A stretch of 64,000 nt of DNA from Streptomyces sp. MH60 (GCF_002939385.1 NZ_MULI01000003.1:124001-188000), one strand, 5' to 3'; positions 51,230 through 60,752 are shown, counted from the stretch's first letter. The notes: a model not told the origin generated them from the sequence alone. Program-made: numbers and translations.

Positions 51230-52150
51230 ATGCAACTGGATCTGAACCTGCTCACCGCCCTGGACGCGCTACTGGAAGAGGGCAGCGTGACCGGGGCCGC
51301 AGCCCGCCTCCACGTCACCGCACCCGCGATGAGCCGCTCGCTGGGCCGCATCCGCAAGGCCACCGGCGACCAGATCCTGGTCCGCACCGGACGCCACATG
51401 ACCCCCACGACCCGCGCGCTGGCCATGCGCACCGAGGTCCACGCCCTGGTACAGCAGGCCCACCATCTGCTGTCGGCTCAGACGGAACTCGACCTGGCGA
51501 CGCTGGAGCGGGTGTTCACCGTCCGCTGGCACGACGCCCTCGTCACCACGTGCGGGACCGCACTGATCGCCGAAGTCCACCGCCACGCCCCCGGAGTACG
51601 ACTGCGGCTCACCGCCGAACCCGGCGACGACACCCCCGAACTGCGCCGCGGCGAGGTCGACCTCGCCTCCAGCGCCGGCCCGCCGTCCCTGCCCGACATC
51701 CGCCACCGCCTCATCGGCCGCGACCAGCTCGTCCTCACCGTCCGACCCGGCCACCCACTGACCGAACAGCCCGTGACCACCGCGAGGTACGCCGCGGCCG
51801 ACCACCTCACCGTCTCCCGGCGCGGGCGACTGCGCGACCGGATCGACGACGCCCTGACCGACCTCGGCCACGAACGCCGCGTCATCGCCTCCGCCCCCAC
51901 CACGGCCACCGCACTCCAACTCGCCCATGACACCGACCTCGTGGTCACCCTCCCCGACGCAGCCACCCGCTCCTCCCGCCACCAGTTGGGCCTGACCACA
52001 CTGCCGCTCCCGCTCGAACTGCCCAAAGTGCCCCTCCACTTGCTCTGGCACCAGCGCCACGACAACGACCCTGCCCACACCTGGCTGCGCAACCTGGCGA
52101 CACAGACCCTCCAAGCCCTGTTCACCTCGCCGGACACCCCCGACCAGTAG
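51230..52150 (+). CDS. LysR-family transcriptional regulator
   Basis: A 306-residue regulator with LysR HTH (LDLNLLTALDALLEEGSVTG then AAARLHVTAPAMSRSLGRIR, residues 3-43) and a type-2 periplasmic-binding-like sensor domain. GTG/ATG alternatives exist at 51203; ATG 51230 fits the family N-terminus. Divergent from the inositol-phosphatase-like operon, which it likely regulates. Confidence 0.93.
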   Translation: MQLDLNLLTALDALLEEGSVTGAAARLHVTAPAMSRSLGRIRKATGDQILVRTGRHMTPTTRALAMRTEVHALVQQAHHLLSAQTELDLATLERVFTVRWHDALVTTCGTALIAEVHRHAPGVRLRLTAEPGDDTPELRRGEVDLASSAGPPSLPDIRHRLIGRDQLVLTVRPGHPLTEQPVTTARYAAADHLTVSRRGRLRDRIDDALTDLGHERRVIASAPTTATALQLAHDTDLVVTLPDAATRSSRHQLGLTTLPLPLELPKVPLHLLWHQRHDNDPAHTWLRNLATQTLQALFTSPDTPDQ

Positions 52151-52603
52151 CGTTCCGTCAGAACACGCATAACGGGCTTCAGGGACCGTTCCGCGCGCAT
52201 GCCAGTGACGCGGCAGGGATGACCAGACAGCCGCGGCTGTGCCGGCTCGGTGACCGTCCGACCGTGCCCGAAGGTGGATGCTGCGCACCACACCTCCTTC
52301 CCTCGAACGCGCTGTGCCCCCGGCCGGTCGCCTGGCAAACCGAGCGCGCGGTTCACACCCGGGCCGTCCTCGCCTCGCCAGGTCGACCCTTGCCTGCGGC
52401 GCCCCCGATGCCGTGGCCGGGCTCCTTCGCCCCCACGGTCATCCTCAGGTAGGAAAACGGCCTCCTCGTCTCGCACGAGGACGGCCTCTTGTCTGCTGCA
52501 CGGGCATGAGGACCAGGTCACGGCACCGGCACGATGCTCTGGCAGCACCCGGACGGACAGCCTTGGTACTTACCTGAGAACCCACTTTGGAGAGACCTTT
52601 CTC
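52151..52603. other. Region upstream of the MMPL gene
   Basis: About 450 bases with no supported gene. CCTCGT-N5-ACGAGG at 52464-52480 forms a short hairpin, flanked by two ACGGCCTC-like copies. It may be a terminator of LysR or a leader element of the MMPL transcript. Confidence 0.4.
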
Positions 52604-54841
52604 GTGGCTACCTTCCTGTACCGACTGGGCCGAGCCGCCTTCCGGCGGCGCTGGCTCGTGACCTTGTTGTGGCTGGTGGTCCTCGGCGGCGTCGGTCTCG
52701 GCGCCGCCAAGGCCCCGGCCGCGGGTGACGACGGCACGTCGTTCATGCCCGGCATCGAAGCCCAGAAGGCGTTCGACCTCATCGGTGAGCGGTTCCCCGG
52801 CTCGGATGCCAACGGCGCCAACGCCCGCATCGTCTTCATCGCTTCCGGCGAGGAGAAGGTGACGGCCAAGGAGAACCGGGCCGCCATCGACGAGCTGGTG
52901 TCCACGGTCGCCGAAGGCGCACAGGTGGACAGCACCGTCGATCCCTTCAAGGCCCACGCGGTCAGCAAGGACGCCTCGACCGCATACGCCACGGTCAATT
53001 ACAAGGTCAAGGCCGACGACCTGACCGACGCCAGCAAGGAGGGCCTCGAAAGGGCCCTCGGCCAGGCCCGCGACGCGGGGCTCACGGTGGAGGTGGGTGG
53101 CACCGCACTCGCTTCGCAGCCGGCCGCAGGCGGGTCGGCCGAGGCGATCGGTATCGCCCTGGCCGCGGTCGTCCTGCTGATCACCTTCGGCTCCCTGGCG
53201 GCGGCCGGGCTGCCGCTGCTCACAGCCGTCATCGGCGTCGGCGTCAGCATGTGCGCGATCCTCACTCTCGGCAGCGCCCTGGGGCTGTCCATGACCACCG
53301 GTACGCTCGCGTCGATGCTCGGGCTCGCGGTCGGCATCGACTACGCCCTCTTCGTGGTCTCCCGCTACCGCGAGGAGCGCGCGAACGGCCGCGATCCCCA
53401 GGAGGCAGCGGGCCTCGCGGCAGGCACGGCCGGTTCGGCCGTGGTCTTCGCCGGCCTGACCGTGATCATCGCGCTCGCCGGACTGTCCGTGGTCGGCGTG
53501 CCGATGCTGACGAAGATGGGTCTGTGCGCCGCCGGAGCGGTCGCCGTCGGCGTCCTGGTCGCCCTGACCTTGGTGCCCGCGCTGCTCGGGATGTGGCCGA
53601 ACGCCGTCCTCTCCCGCAAGGTCCGCAAGCCCGGCAAGCGGGGCGGCAGCGCCGGCCGCCGCTCCGGGACCGCCGCCGGTGGCGGCACCCGGTGGGCGCG
53701 CTTCGTGATGAGGCGGCCCGTGGCGGTCCTTCTGCTGGGTGCGGCCGGTCTGGGAGCCCTGGCGCTGCCCGCCGCTCAGCTGGAGATGGGCATGCCCGGC
53801 GATGAGGCGAAGCCTACGTCGGCGACGGAGCGACGTGCCTACGACGCGTTGGCCGACGGCTTCGGTGCGGGCTTCAACGGCCCGCTGACCATCATCGCCG
53901 ACGTCAGGGGGTCGGCGGACCGGCAGGCGGCCGCGGCAAGGATGGCCGAGCAGATCAAGGACACCGAGGGCGTCGTGTCCGTGACACCCCCGCGGTTCAA
54001 CGAGGCCGGGGACGCCGCGCTCTTCTCCGCCGTACCGACCGCCGGCCCCAGCGAGGAGGCCACGAAGGACATCGTTCAGACCATCCGCGCGGAGCGCTCC
54101 GATCTGGAGGCGGAGACCGGGGCGACGTTCGAGGTCACCGGCAGCACCGCGATGAACATCGACGTCGCGCAGGCCCTCAAGGACGCTTTGGTGCCCTACC
54201 TGGCGGTCATCGTGCTGCTGTCCCTGCTGCTGCTCCTGGTCGTCTTCCGCTCCGTACTCGTGCCCGTCAAGGCGGCTCTCGGCTTCCTGCTGTCGGTACT
54301 CGCCTCGCTCGGTACGGTCGTCGCAGTCTTCCAGTGGGGCTGGGGTGCCGAACTGCTGGGCGTGGAGCAGACCGGCCCGATCATGAGCCTCATGCCGATC
54401 TTCCTGGTGGGCATCGTGTTCGGCCTGGCCATGGACTACGAGGTCTTCCTCGTCGCCCGCATGCGGGAGGCACACGTCCACGGCGAGCGTCCCGGACAGG
54501 CCGTGGTGAGCGGCTTCCGGCACAGCGCCCGCGTGGTCGTCGCCGCGGCCGTGATCATGATGGCGGTCTTCTCCGGTTTCATCGGCTCCGGAGAGTCCAT
54601 GATCAAGACGATCGGGTTCGGTCTCGCCGTCGCAGTCCTCTTCGACGCCTTCGTCGTCCGCCTGGCCCTGGTGCCCGCCGTCCTCGCCCTGCTGGGGGAC
54701 AAGGCATGGTGGCTGCCCCGGTGGCTCGACCGGGCGCTGCCCCGAGTCGACGTCGAAGGTGCCGCACTCACGTCCCGGACGCGGGCATCCGCTGCGACGG
54801 GGGCTGAAGCTCAGCCCCGGGAGCCGGCCCGCACCGGCTGA
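52604..54841 (+). CDS. MMPL-family RND transporter
   Basis: A 745-residue inner-membrane protein with two RND repeats: a first membrane helix near 17-35, an extracytoplasmic domain (about 40-165), five to six helices (VGLAVGIDYALFVVSRYREE near the second), a cytoplasmic basic loop (KVRKPGKRGGSAGRR) and the second repeat (FLVGIVFGLAMDYEVFLVAR). The GxDY/GxxxDY motifs are the proton-relay signature. Substrate may be a lipid, peptide or drug. GTG start after GGAGAG. Followed by a two-component pair that may regulate it. Confidence 0.92.
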   Translation: MATFLYRLGRAAFRRRWLVTLLWLVVLGGVGLGAAKAPAAGDDGTSFMPGIEAQKAFDLIGERFPGSDANGANARIVFIASGEEKVTAKENRAAIDELVSTVAEGAQVDSTVDPFKAHAVSKDASTAYATVNYKVKADDLTDASKEGLERALGQARDAGLTVEVGGTALASQPAAGGSAEAIGIALAAVVLLITFGSLAAAGLPLLTAVIGVGVSMCAILTLGSALGLSMTTGTLASMLGLAVGIDYALFVVSRYREERANGRDPQEAAGLAAGTAGSAVVFAGLTVIIALAGLSVVGVPMLTKMGLCAAGAVAVGVLVALTLVPALLGMWPNAVLSRKVRKPGKRGGSAGRRSGTAAGGGTRWARFVMRRPVAVLLLGAAGLGALALPAAQLEMGMPGDEAKPTSATERRAYDALADGFGAGFNGPLTIIADVRGSADRQAAAARMAEQIKDTEGVVSVTPPRFNEAGDAALFSAVPTAGPSEEATKDIVQTIRAERSDLEAETGATFEVTGSTAMNIDVAQALKDALVPYLAVIVLLSLLLLLVVFRSVLVPVKAALGFLLSVLASLGTVVAVFQWGWGAELLGVEQTGPIMSLMPIFLVGIVFGLAMDYEVFLVARMREAHVHGERPGQAVVSGFRHSARVVVAAAVIMMAVFSGFIGSGESMIKTIGFGLAVAVLFDAFVVRLALVPAVLALLGDKAWWLPRWLDRALPRVDVEGAALTSRTRASAATGAEAQPREPARTG

Positions 54842-54856
54842 ACGAAGCCGACCTCA

Positions 54857-54897
54857 AGACGCGCCGTGGCGCCGTGGCACGGCGCCACGGCGCGTCT
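54857..54897 (+). terminator. 41-bp perfect hairpin after the MMPL gene
   Basis: A palindrome with 20-base arms around one unpaired central base (arms start AGACGCGCCG and end CGGCGCGTCT). It begins 15 bases after the MMPL stop and ends about 40 bases before the histidine-kinase start. No T tract. Most likely a strong terminator, so kinase and transporter may be only partly co-transcribed. Confidence 0.8.
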
Positions 54898-54936
54898 GTC
54901 ACCCTGAACCGGCCGGTCCCACCTCGGAGTACGACG

Positions 54937-56133
54937 ATGACTGAACGATGGAAGCACCGCGCCGACGACCGCACCCCCCTCTTCCAAGCGGTGACCACGA
55001 GCCTGTTGCTCGCCTTCACCGTGGGCGGTGTCTTCCTCACCCCGGCGGTCGCGGCCGAGGAGCCGCTCGTCCTGTGGCCCGGCCTCGTGCTGTCCGCCGT
55101 GGCCTGCGCCGTGTTGCTGCGCCGGCGCAGCTTCCCCCTTGTCGTGCTGCTGGTGACCACGGCATGCATCATGACCGAGGGGTTCCTGGGATACCTCCTG
55201 ACGCCGCTGCTCATGGGCCCGATGCTGGTCGCGCAGTACACCGTGAGTCTGGGTCCCGATCGCAGAACCACCTGGTACAGCGCCGTCGCGGCCGCAGCCG
55301 GGATCGCGCTCACCGGCTTCATCGCCACCGACTCTCCGCACGACTGGATCATCGGCCTGGTCAATCCGGCCGCCTGGATCCTGATGGTCGCCTCCTTCGG
55401 CAGCTACGTGCGCGTGCGCCGCGAGTACGCTGTTGCCCGCGCCGAGCACGCCGCCCAGGAGAGGGAAGAAGAGACACGCCGACGGGTGGTCCAGGAACGC
55501 ATGCGTATCGCCCGCGAGCTGCACGACGTGGTCGCCCACCATCTCGCGCTCGCCAACGCCCAGGCCGGCACCGCCGCCCATCTGGCCCGGACCCATCCCG
55601 ACCAGGCCATCGCCATGATCGAGAAACTGCCGGAAGTGACCGCCTCGGCCCTCCGCGAGCTCAAGGCCACGGTTGGCTTGCTTCGTCAGGACACCGACTC
55701 GCGGGAGCTTTCTCCCGCACCGGGTCTGGAGCAGCTGCCGCAACTCGTCGACACCTGCTCGTCAGCGGGCCTGAACGTCGCCGTCGCCGTCGAGGGGCGA
55801 CGACGACCACTCCCGCCCGGCCTGGACCTCACGGCCTACCGAATCGTCCAGGAGGCACTCACCAACATCACCAAACACGCCGCCACACCCTCCGCACGGG
55901 TCCGGCTGGACTACAGCCCTCACGACCTGTCCCTGACCATCACCAACGAAGCCGGCCCACGCCTTGCGGCCGCTGCAGGCTTCCCCGGCTCCAGCCGTGG
56001 CTACGGACTGCTCGGCATGCGCGAACGCGCCTTGTCGGTGGGCGGAACGTTTCATGCCGGCTGGGGGCCCGACGGCGGTTTCGAAGTCGTCTGCACGCTC
56101 CCCCTTCCCAGCTCCGAGGAAAGCACCTCATGA
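54937..56133 (+). CDS. Sensor histidine kinase (NarL/DesK type)
   Basis: A 398-residue kinase: four or five membrane helices (about 16-160), a short coiled coil (REYAVARAEHAAQEREEETR), the HisKA_3 box ERMRIARELHDVVAHHLALA with the phospho-acceptor His in ELHDVV, and an ATPase domain with N-box AYRIVQEALTNITKHA and G-box GYGLLGMRER. GGAG precedes ATG 54937. Overlaps the response-regulator gene by four bases; signal unknown. Confidence 0.94.
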   Translation: MTERWKHRADDRTPLFQAVTTSLLLAFTVGGVFLTPAVAAEEPLVLWPGLVLSAVACAVLLRRRSFPLVVLLVTTACIMTEGFLGYLLTPLLMGPMLVAQYTVSLGPDRRTTWYSAVAAAAGIALTGFIATDSPHDWIIGLVNPAAWILMVASFGSYVRVRREYAVARAEHAAQEREEETRRRVVQERMRIARELHDVVAHHLALANAQAGTAAHLARTHPDQAIAMIEKLPEVTASALRELKATVGLLRQDTDSRELSPAPGLEQLPQLVDTCSSAGLNVAVAVEGRRRPLPPGLDLTAYRIVQEALTNITKHAATPSARVRLDYSPHDLSLTITNEAGPRLAAAAGFPGSSRGYGLLGMRERALSVGGTFHAGWGPDGGFEVVCTLPLPSSEESTS

Positions 56134-56807
56134 CGATCCGCGTTCTGCTCGCCGACGACCAAGCGCTGCTCCGGGCCACCTTCCGCATTCTCATCGACTC
56201 CGACCCGGACATGACCGTCGTGGCAGAGGCGGCCGACGGTCAGCAGGCCGTGGAACTCACGCACCAGCACCGTCCCGACGTCGTCCTCATGGACATCCGC
56301 ATGCCCTCCACCGACGGGCTGGCCGCCACCTCCGGCATCTGCGCCCGCACCGAACTGTCGGGCACCCGGGTCCTGATCCTCACCACGTTCGAGAACGACG
56401 AGAACGTCGCCATGGCCCTGCGTTCCGGGGCGAGTGGATTCCTCGGCAAGGACGTCGGACCCGACGACCTGCTGGCCGGCATCCGCACCGTGGCCGCAGG
56501 CGACTCCCTGCTCTCGCCCACGGCCACCCGTGCCCTGATCTCCCGCTTCCTGGCCTCCCCGGCCGACCACGTGCCCCTTGCCGCGCCGGAACGCCTCGCC
56601 CTGCTCACCGAACGTGAACGCGAGGTCATGGCACTGGCCGCGCTGGGCAAGTCGAACCACGAGATCGCCGACCAGTTGGTCCTCAGCCCGTTGACCGTGC
56701 GCAGTCACATCTCCCGCGCGATGACCAAACTCCACGCACGTGACCGGGCACAACTGGTCGTGATCGCCTACCAGAGCGGCCTCGTGCGGCCGCCCCTCGA
56801 TGGCTGA
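56130..56807 (+). CDS. Response regulator, NarL/LuxR type
   Basis: A 225-residue regulator: receiver domain 1-120 with phosphorylated Asp55 (VVLMDIRMP), acid pair at 9-10 and conserved Thr/Lys (LILTTF, GFLGKDVG), then a LuxR-type HTH at about 155-220 (LTEREREVMALAALGKSNHE, LSPLTVRSHISRAMTKLHAR). Translationally coupled to the kinase. Its targets probably include this locus and the MMPL exporter. Confidence 0.95.
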   Translation: MTIRVLLADDQALLRATFRILIDSDPDMTVVAEAADGQQAVELTHQHRPDVVLMDIRMPSTDGLAATSGICARTELSGTRVLILTTFENDENVAMALRSGASGFLGKDVGPDDLLAGIRTVAAGDSLLSPTATRALISRFLASPADHVPLAAPERLALLTEREREVMALAALGKSNHEIADQLVLSPLTVRSHISRAMTKLHARDRAQLVVIAYQSGLVRPPLDG

Positions 56808-56835
56808 CGCACGGGACCGGCCCGATCACCCCTGG

Positions 56836-56945
56836 ACGGCATGTTGCTGCCGATCGACCGGATCGCCGCCGACCGACCTTCCACTCCGGGAAGCACAAGA
56901 AGCACGGCATGAACGTGCAGGTGATCGCCGACTCGGCAGGACAGG
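56836..56945 (+). pseudogene. IS5-type transposase remnant
   Basis: MLLPIDRIAADRP and, one frame over, FHSGKHKKHGMNVQVIADSAG reproduce the catalytic-core segment of actinomycete IS5-type transposases (DGTLLPIDRIAADRPFYSGKHKKHGMNVQV). The frameshift and lack of flanks show a dead scrap. Confidence 0.7.
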
Positions 56946-57050
56946 CGGTTCCCGGGAGGGATGCAGGAATTCTGCCCGAGCAGCCGACCCGCCGCACGAC
57001 GGTACGCCCCGGTGCGAAATACTTTCCCGATGAGTTCACGCACTTCCCCG

Positions 57051-57518
57051 ATGGGCCGGCCGATCACGATACGGAGGGCCGTTGCGCGGGATGCCAAACG
57101 GCTTACCCGGCTCGTGCGTGGCTCAGGTGCCTACTCGGGTAAGTACGCAGCCGCAGTCGCGGGCTACCGGGTCGGGCCGGATTACATCGAGGCCCACCGC
57201 GTCTTTGTGGCCGTCGGCGCCGACGAACATGGAGACCGGGTCCTCGGGTTCTACTCGCTCGTCCTCGCTCCACCGGAACTCGACCTGCTGTTCGTCGCCG
57301 ACGAAGCGCAGGGACGGGGCATTGGACGGCTTCTCGTCGCGCACATGCTGTCCGAGGCCCGTGCCGCCGGTCTGGACTGTGTCAAGGTCGTGTCGCACCT
57401 TCCCGCCGAGGGCTTCTACCACCGCGTCGGTGCGGTGCGGGTCGGGACCGTGCTCGCGAACCCGCCCGTCCTGCCGTGGGACCGTCCCGAATTCGAGTTT
57501 CGCGTTCCTGCGGAATGA
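57051..57518 (+). CDS. GNAT-family N-acetyltransferase
   Basis: A 155-residue acyltransferase: ITIRRAVARDAKRLTRLV at the start, LLFVADEAQGRGIGRLLVAH as the acetyl-CoA loop (Q/RxxGxG/A) and LPAEGFYHRVGAVRVGT at the end. Both ATG 57030 and ATG 57051 are possible; neither has a strong ribosome site. The upstream DNA is IS-derived, so the original promoter may have been replaced. Acceptor unknown. Confidence 0.85.
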   Translation: MGRPITIRRAVARDAKRLTRLVRGSGAYSGKYAAAVAGYRVGPDYIEAHRVFVAVGADEHGDRVLGFYSLVLAPPELDLLFVADEAQGRGIGRLLVAHMLSEARAAGLDCVKVVSHLPAEGFYHRVGAVRVGTVLANPPVLPWDRPEFEFRVPAE

Positions 57519-57785
57519 CGCGGTACGCCACCCGCGAGGTCTTCGCCCTGGTCAGACCGGTACCCAGCATGTCCCCGTCACAGGGGTGTCGGGACCGGCG
57601 CGGCTCGTGGGCGGAACGCCAGTCGTGGGAGGCCGGCGGCGCGCTGAACCCGCCGACCGCTGAGTCCTTCAAGCCCGTCTGGCCGCAATGGTTGAAACCT
57701 GACAGGGCGCACAGGCCCCACCACTCCGGGTTCCGGATCGAGACGTATTGCGATAGAGCGCACTCCAACTCCTAGGTTCGGAATC
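57519..57785. other. Intergenic region, no gene seen
   Basis: Between the GNAT and AKR genes. No ribosome site with sensible frame and no palindrome. Confidence 0.4.
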
Positions 57786-58796
57786 GTGCGATACATCAAA
57801 CTAGGAACGACCGGACTGGAAGTCTCCGCCATCGCCCTCGGCTGCATGAGCTTCGGCGAGCCGGACCGGGGCGGCGAGCCCTGGTCGCTGGGCGCGGACG
57901 CCAGCCGGGACATCATCAAGCAGGCCCTCGAGGGCGGCGTCAACTTCCTCGACACGGCCAATGGGTACAGCGCCGGAAGCAGTGAGGAGATCGTCGGCCA
58001 GGCGGTCAAGGACTTCACCCGGCGCGAGGAGGTGGTCCTCGCCACCAAGGTCTGGATGCGGATGCGCCCCGGCCCGAACGGCGCCGGGCTGTCCCGCAAG
58101 GCGATCTTCGCCGAACTCGACGCCTCCCTGAAGCGACTGGGTACCGACTACATCGACCTCTACCAGATCCACCGCTGGGACTACGAGACCCCGATCGAGG
58201 AAACCCTCGAGGCACTGCACGACGCGGTCAAGTCCGGGAAGGTCCGCTACATCGGCGCCTCTTCCATGTACGCCTGGCAGTTCGCCAAGGCCCTGTACCT
58301 GGCAGACCTGAACGGCTGGACCCGGTTCGTGTCGATGCAGGACCACTACAACCTCATCCACCGAGAAGCAGAACGGGAGATGCTGCCGCTCTGCGCCGAC
58401 CAGGGCATCGGCGTGATCCCGTGGAGCCCGCTGGCGCGAGGCAGGCTGACGCGGGCCCGGGACACCGCCACGGCGCGTGCCGGGACCGACGAGGGCGGCA
58501 GGATCCTCTACCGCGACGAGGACCAGGCGGTGGCCGAGCGCGTCCAGGAGATCGCGGGCAAGCGGGGTCTGTCCCCGGCCCAGGTCGCCCTGGCCTGGGT
58601 CATGCGCCACCCTACGGTGACCTCGCCCATCGTCGGGGTCACCAAGCCGGCCCAACTGGCCGACGCGATCGCCGCGGTGGACGTCCAACTCGACGAAGAC
58701 GAGGCCGCCTACTTGGAGGAGCCCTACCAGCCGCACGAGGCCGCTTACCTGGAGGAGTCCTTTTACAAGCCGCGCCCTGGGGCGGACTCCCGGTAG
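57786..58796 (+). CDS. Aldo/keto reductase with duplicated C-terminus
   Basis: A 336-residue AKR: LGCMSFGEPD, catalytic NFLDTANGYSAGSSEE (Asp, Tyr), VLATKVWMR (Lys) and LYQIHRWDYETP (His), and the cofactor motif PIVGVTKPAQLADAIAAVDV. The C-terminal tail repeats itself: EAAYLEEPYQPH is followed directly by EAAYLEESFYKPR, so about a dozen residues are duplicated in tandem. Starts at a GTG with no clear ribosome site. No adjacent regulator. Confidence 0.92.
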   Translation: MRYIKLGTTGLEVSAIALGCMSFGEPDRGGEPWSLGADASRDIIKQALEGGVNFLDTANGYSAGSSEEIVGQAVKDFTRREEVVLATKVWMRMRPGPNGAGLSRKAIFAELDASLKRLGTDYIDLYQIHRWDYETPIEETLEALHDAVKSGKVRYIGASSMYAWQFAKALYLADLNGWTRFVSMQDHYNLIHREAEREMLPLCADQGIGVIPWSPLARGRLTRARDTATARAGTDEGGRILYRDEDQAVAERVQEIAGKRGLSPAQVALAWVMRHPTVTSPIVGVTKPAQLADAIAAVDVQLDEDEAAYLEEPYQPHEAAYLEESFYKPRPGADSR

Positions 58797-59317
58797 TCCG
58801 GGCCACCGCCGGCCTTCGATGAGCCCTTGGTCTCGGCCTTCACGGCACTGTGGCCGACCCGGCGGTGCTTGCTGGCGATCACGCGCGACTGCATGATCCG
58901 CGCGCTGTCCGCCGGCCGCGGTGAGCAGGATGACCGCCACCGCGGTCGGCAGGGTCACGCACAGGGGAACGTGCCCGTGGGTACCGAAGTAGCCGGTGTC
59001 CACCGACTGCTCCTGAGTCTGGCCGATTGGTGAGGAATTTCGCGGGTGGGGACGTCAGGCTGATGTGACGCGGGCAGCGGGACCGCTGAGAGGGAAGCTG
59101 GTCCGACTGGTCGACCGCGGCTGGCTGCACGAGCTGCCCGCCGGCCGGTTCACCATCCGTCCTCCTGACGCGGGCCCGTCCCTGTGGGGGCGTGATCTGC
59201 CTCCACAGCGGCGCGGACGGCGAGTTGCCGGCCTTGCTCGACTCCGCCACCATCGCGGGCCTGGCGCACGGCCTTCGCCGCGGACCGGCCTAGGGGGGCC
59301 AGAATCTCCGTGAGGCG
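58797..59317. other. Gap with weak remnants
   Basis: About 520 bases. A forward stretch at 59065-59160 (LRGKLVRLVDRGWLHELPAG) looks like a winged-helix piece of a mobile-element-associated protein. On the minus strand near 58925-58985 a hydrophobic stretch (LPTAVAVILLTAAGG) may be part of a lost membrane protein. Neither can be called a gene. Confidence 0.35.
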
Positions 59318-60049
59318 TCAGCCCTGGGCCGTGGGGCGGACGACGATGTCGCCGACGTCGACGTTCGACGGTTGCTCGATCGCGAAGGCGATAGCGCGGG
59401 CGATGTCGTCGGGGGCGAGGCAGAAGTCGACCGTCTGGGCCTGCGACTTGACGGTGGGGCTGGTGACCGAGTCGGCGAACTCCGTCCCGACGTAGCCGGG
59501 CGAGACCATGGTGACCCGCAGGTCGGGCCCGGCTTCCTGGCGCAGTCCCTCCGTGAGGGTGCGGACCGCGTTCTTCGTCGCCGCGTAGACAGCCTGGTTC
59601 GGCACGATGCGCAGCCCGGCGGTCGAGACCACGTTGACGAACTGCCCCTTGCGTTGCTCGCGGAAGACGGGGAGTGCTGCAGCGATCCCGTACAGCACGC
59701 CGCGGAAGTTGACGTCGATCATCTGGTCCCAGTCCTCGACGCGCAGCTCGTCGAAGGGGGAGATGGGGCCGACCCCGGCGTTGTTGACGAGCACGTCGAG
59801 CGCGCCGTAGCGCTCGCGAGCGCACGCCACCAGGTCCGCGAGGTCGTTGCGGCGACGCACGTCCGTAGTCGTCCAGGCGGCTGTGCCGCCCTTGGCCTCG
59901 ATGCGGGCGGCGAGCGCTTCGAGCCGGTCGCCGCGACGCGCCCCGAGGACGAGCTTTGCACCGCGCGAGGCCAGCAGCAGTGCGCTCGCCTCGCCGATCC
60001 CGCTGCCCGCGCCCGTGATGGCCACCACTTTTCCGTTGATCCCTGACAC
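59318..60049 (-). CDS. Short-chain dehydrogenase/reductase
   Basis: A 243-residue classical SDR: AITGAGSGIGEASA, NNAGVGPISPF, and catalytic YAATK (AVYAATKNAVR), with the typical VSPGYVGTEF. NADP preference is suggested by Arg residues after the second strand (GARRGDR). GTG 60049 follows GGAGG. Divergent from a TetR gene with two direct palindromes between. Confidence 0.92.
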   Translation of the reverse strand: MSGINGKVVAITGAGSGIGEASALLLASRGAKLVLGARRGDRLEALAARIEAKGGTAAWTTTDVRRRNDLADLVACARERYGALDVLVNNAGVGPISPFDELRVEDWDQMIDVNFRGVLYGIAAALPVFREQRKGQFVNVVSTAGLRIVPNQAVYAATKNAVRTLTEGLRQEAGPDLRVTMVSPGYVGTEFADSVTSPTVKSQAQTVDFCLAPDDIARAIAFAIEQPSNVDVGDIVVRPTAQG

Positions 60050-60066
60050 GTGCGGCCTCCAGCACT

Positions 60067-60110
60067 AGAAGTAAGAGGGCTATCACTTCTACAGTAAGAG
60101 GGCTCTTACT
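60067..60110. promoter_or_regulatory. Two adjacent TetR operators
   Basis: AGTAAGAG-GG-CTCTTACT (60093-60110) is a perfect palindrome. AGAAGTAAGAG-GG-CTATCACTTCT (60067-60090) is a longer, slightly imperfect copy. Their centres are 23 bp apart. They fill the SDR/TetR divergent promoter. Confidence 0.82.
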
Positions 60111-60134
60111 TCTGGTCAAGGCAGGTGGTCATGA

Positions 60135-60752
60135 GTGGCCGAGGCCACAGTTGGGGCGGGTATGGAGCGTCCCGCCCGGGGGCAGCTCCGCTCGGCACTG
60201 ATCGCCGAGAGCTTCAAACTGCTCTCCGAGAAAGGGATGGCCGGTTTCTCCGTCGCCGAACTCGCCCGCAGGCTCAAGGTGAGCACCGCCGCCCCGTACC
60301 GCCACTTCCGCAACCGGGAGGCACTGCTCGCCGTCGTCGCGACACACGCCGCCGACGAGCTCACCCGCGCCATGGAGACCGCCGCACAGACGGCCGGCCC
60401 CGACCCGATCGACCGGCTCGCGGCCACCGCGGGAGCCTACGTGCGCCACGTGTCCGACCGCGGCGCCGGCCTTGACGTGATCTTCGCCCGGGAGTTGAGG
60501 CCGCTGCGCGACGCCGACCTGGCCCGGGCCGGCCGCGGTCTGATGACGCTGCTGCTCGACCTCGCACGGCGGGCGGGCCACACCGATCCTCCCCAGGCGC
60601 TGCTCTTGCTCGAACAGCTCTTCTGCCTGGCCCACGGCTACATCACCCTGGACGCGGAGGACTTCCTGACCTGCTCCCGCCTTTCCCCGGAGGATGTCGC
60701 CGCCCGGGCCACGCACGCCGCCACGGCGCTGCTGCGCGGCAACGAGACGTGA
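60135..60752 (+). CDS. TetR-family repressor
   Basis: A 205-residue regulator with N-terminal HTH (LRSALIAESFKLLSEKGMAG then AELARRLKVSTAAPYRHFRN) and the same TetR_C-type domain as 41745 (VIFARELRPLRD, FCLAHGYITLDAEDF). GTG 60135 follows AGGTGG; ATG 60162 is an in-frame alternative. Represses, presumably, the divergent SDR. Confidence 0.92.
   Translation: MAEATVGAGMERPARGQLRSALIAESFKLLSEKGMAGFSVAELARRLKVSTAAPYRHFRNREALLAVVATHAADELTRAMETAAQTAGPDPIDRLAATAGAYVRHVSDRGAGLDVIFARELRPLRDADLARAGRGLMTLLLDLARRAGHTDPPQALLLLEQLFCLAHGYITLDAEDFLTCSRLSPEDVAARATHAATALLRGNET

Noticed and set aside
52464..52480. Short hairpin considered as a riboswitch or T-box
   Set aside because: Only a six-base stem with five-base loop; no conserved riboswitch core seen. 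Kept only as a remark.
52445..54523. A 692-codon open frame on the minus strand
   Set aside because: It lies opposite the MMPL gene, whose family motifs and codon bias are unmistakable. The minus frame has a His/Gly/Arg-rich, domain-free product expected from antisense of GC-rich coding DNA.
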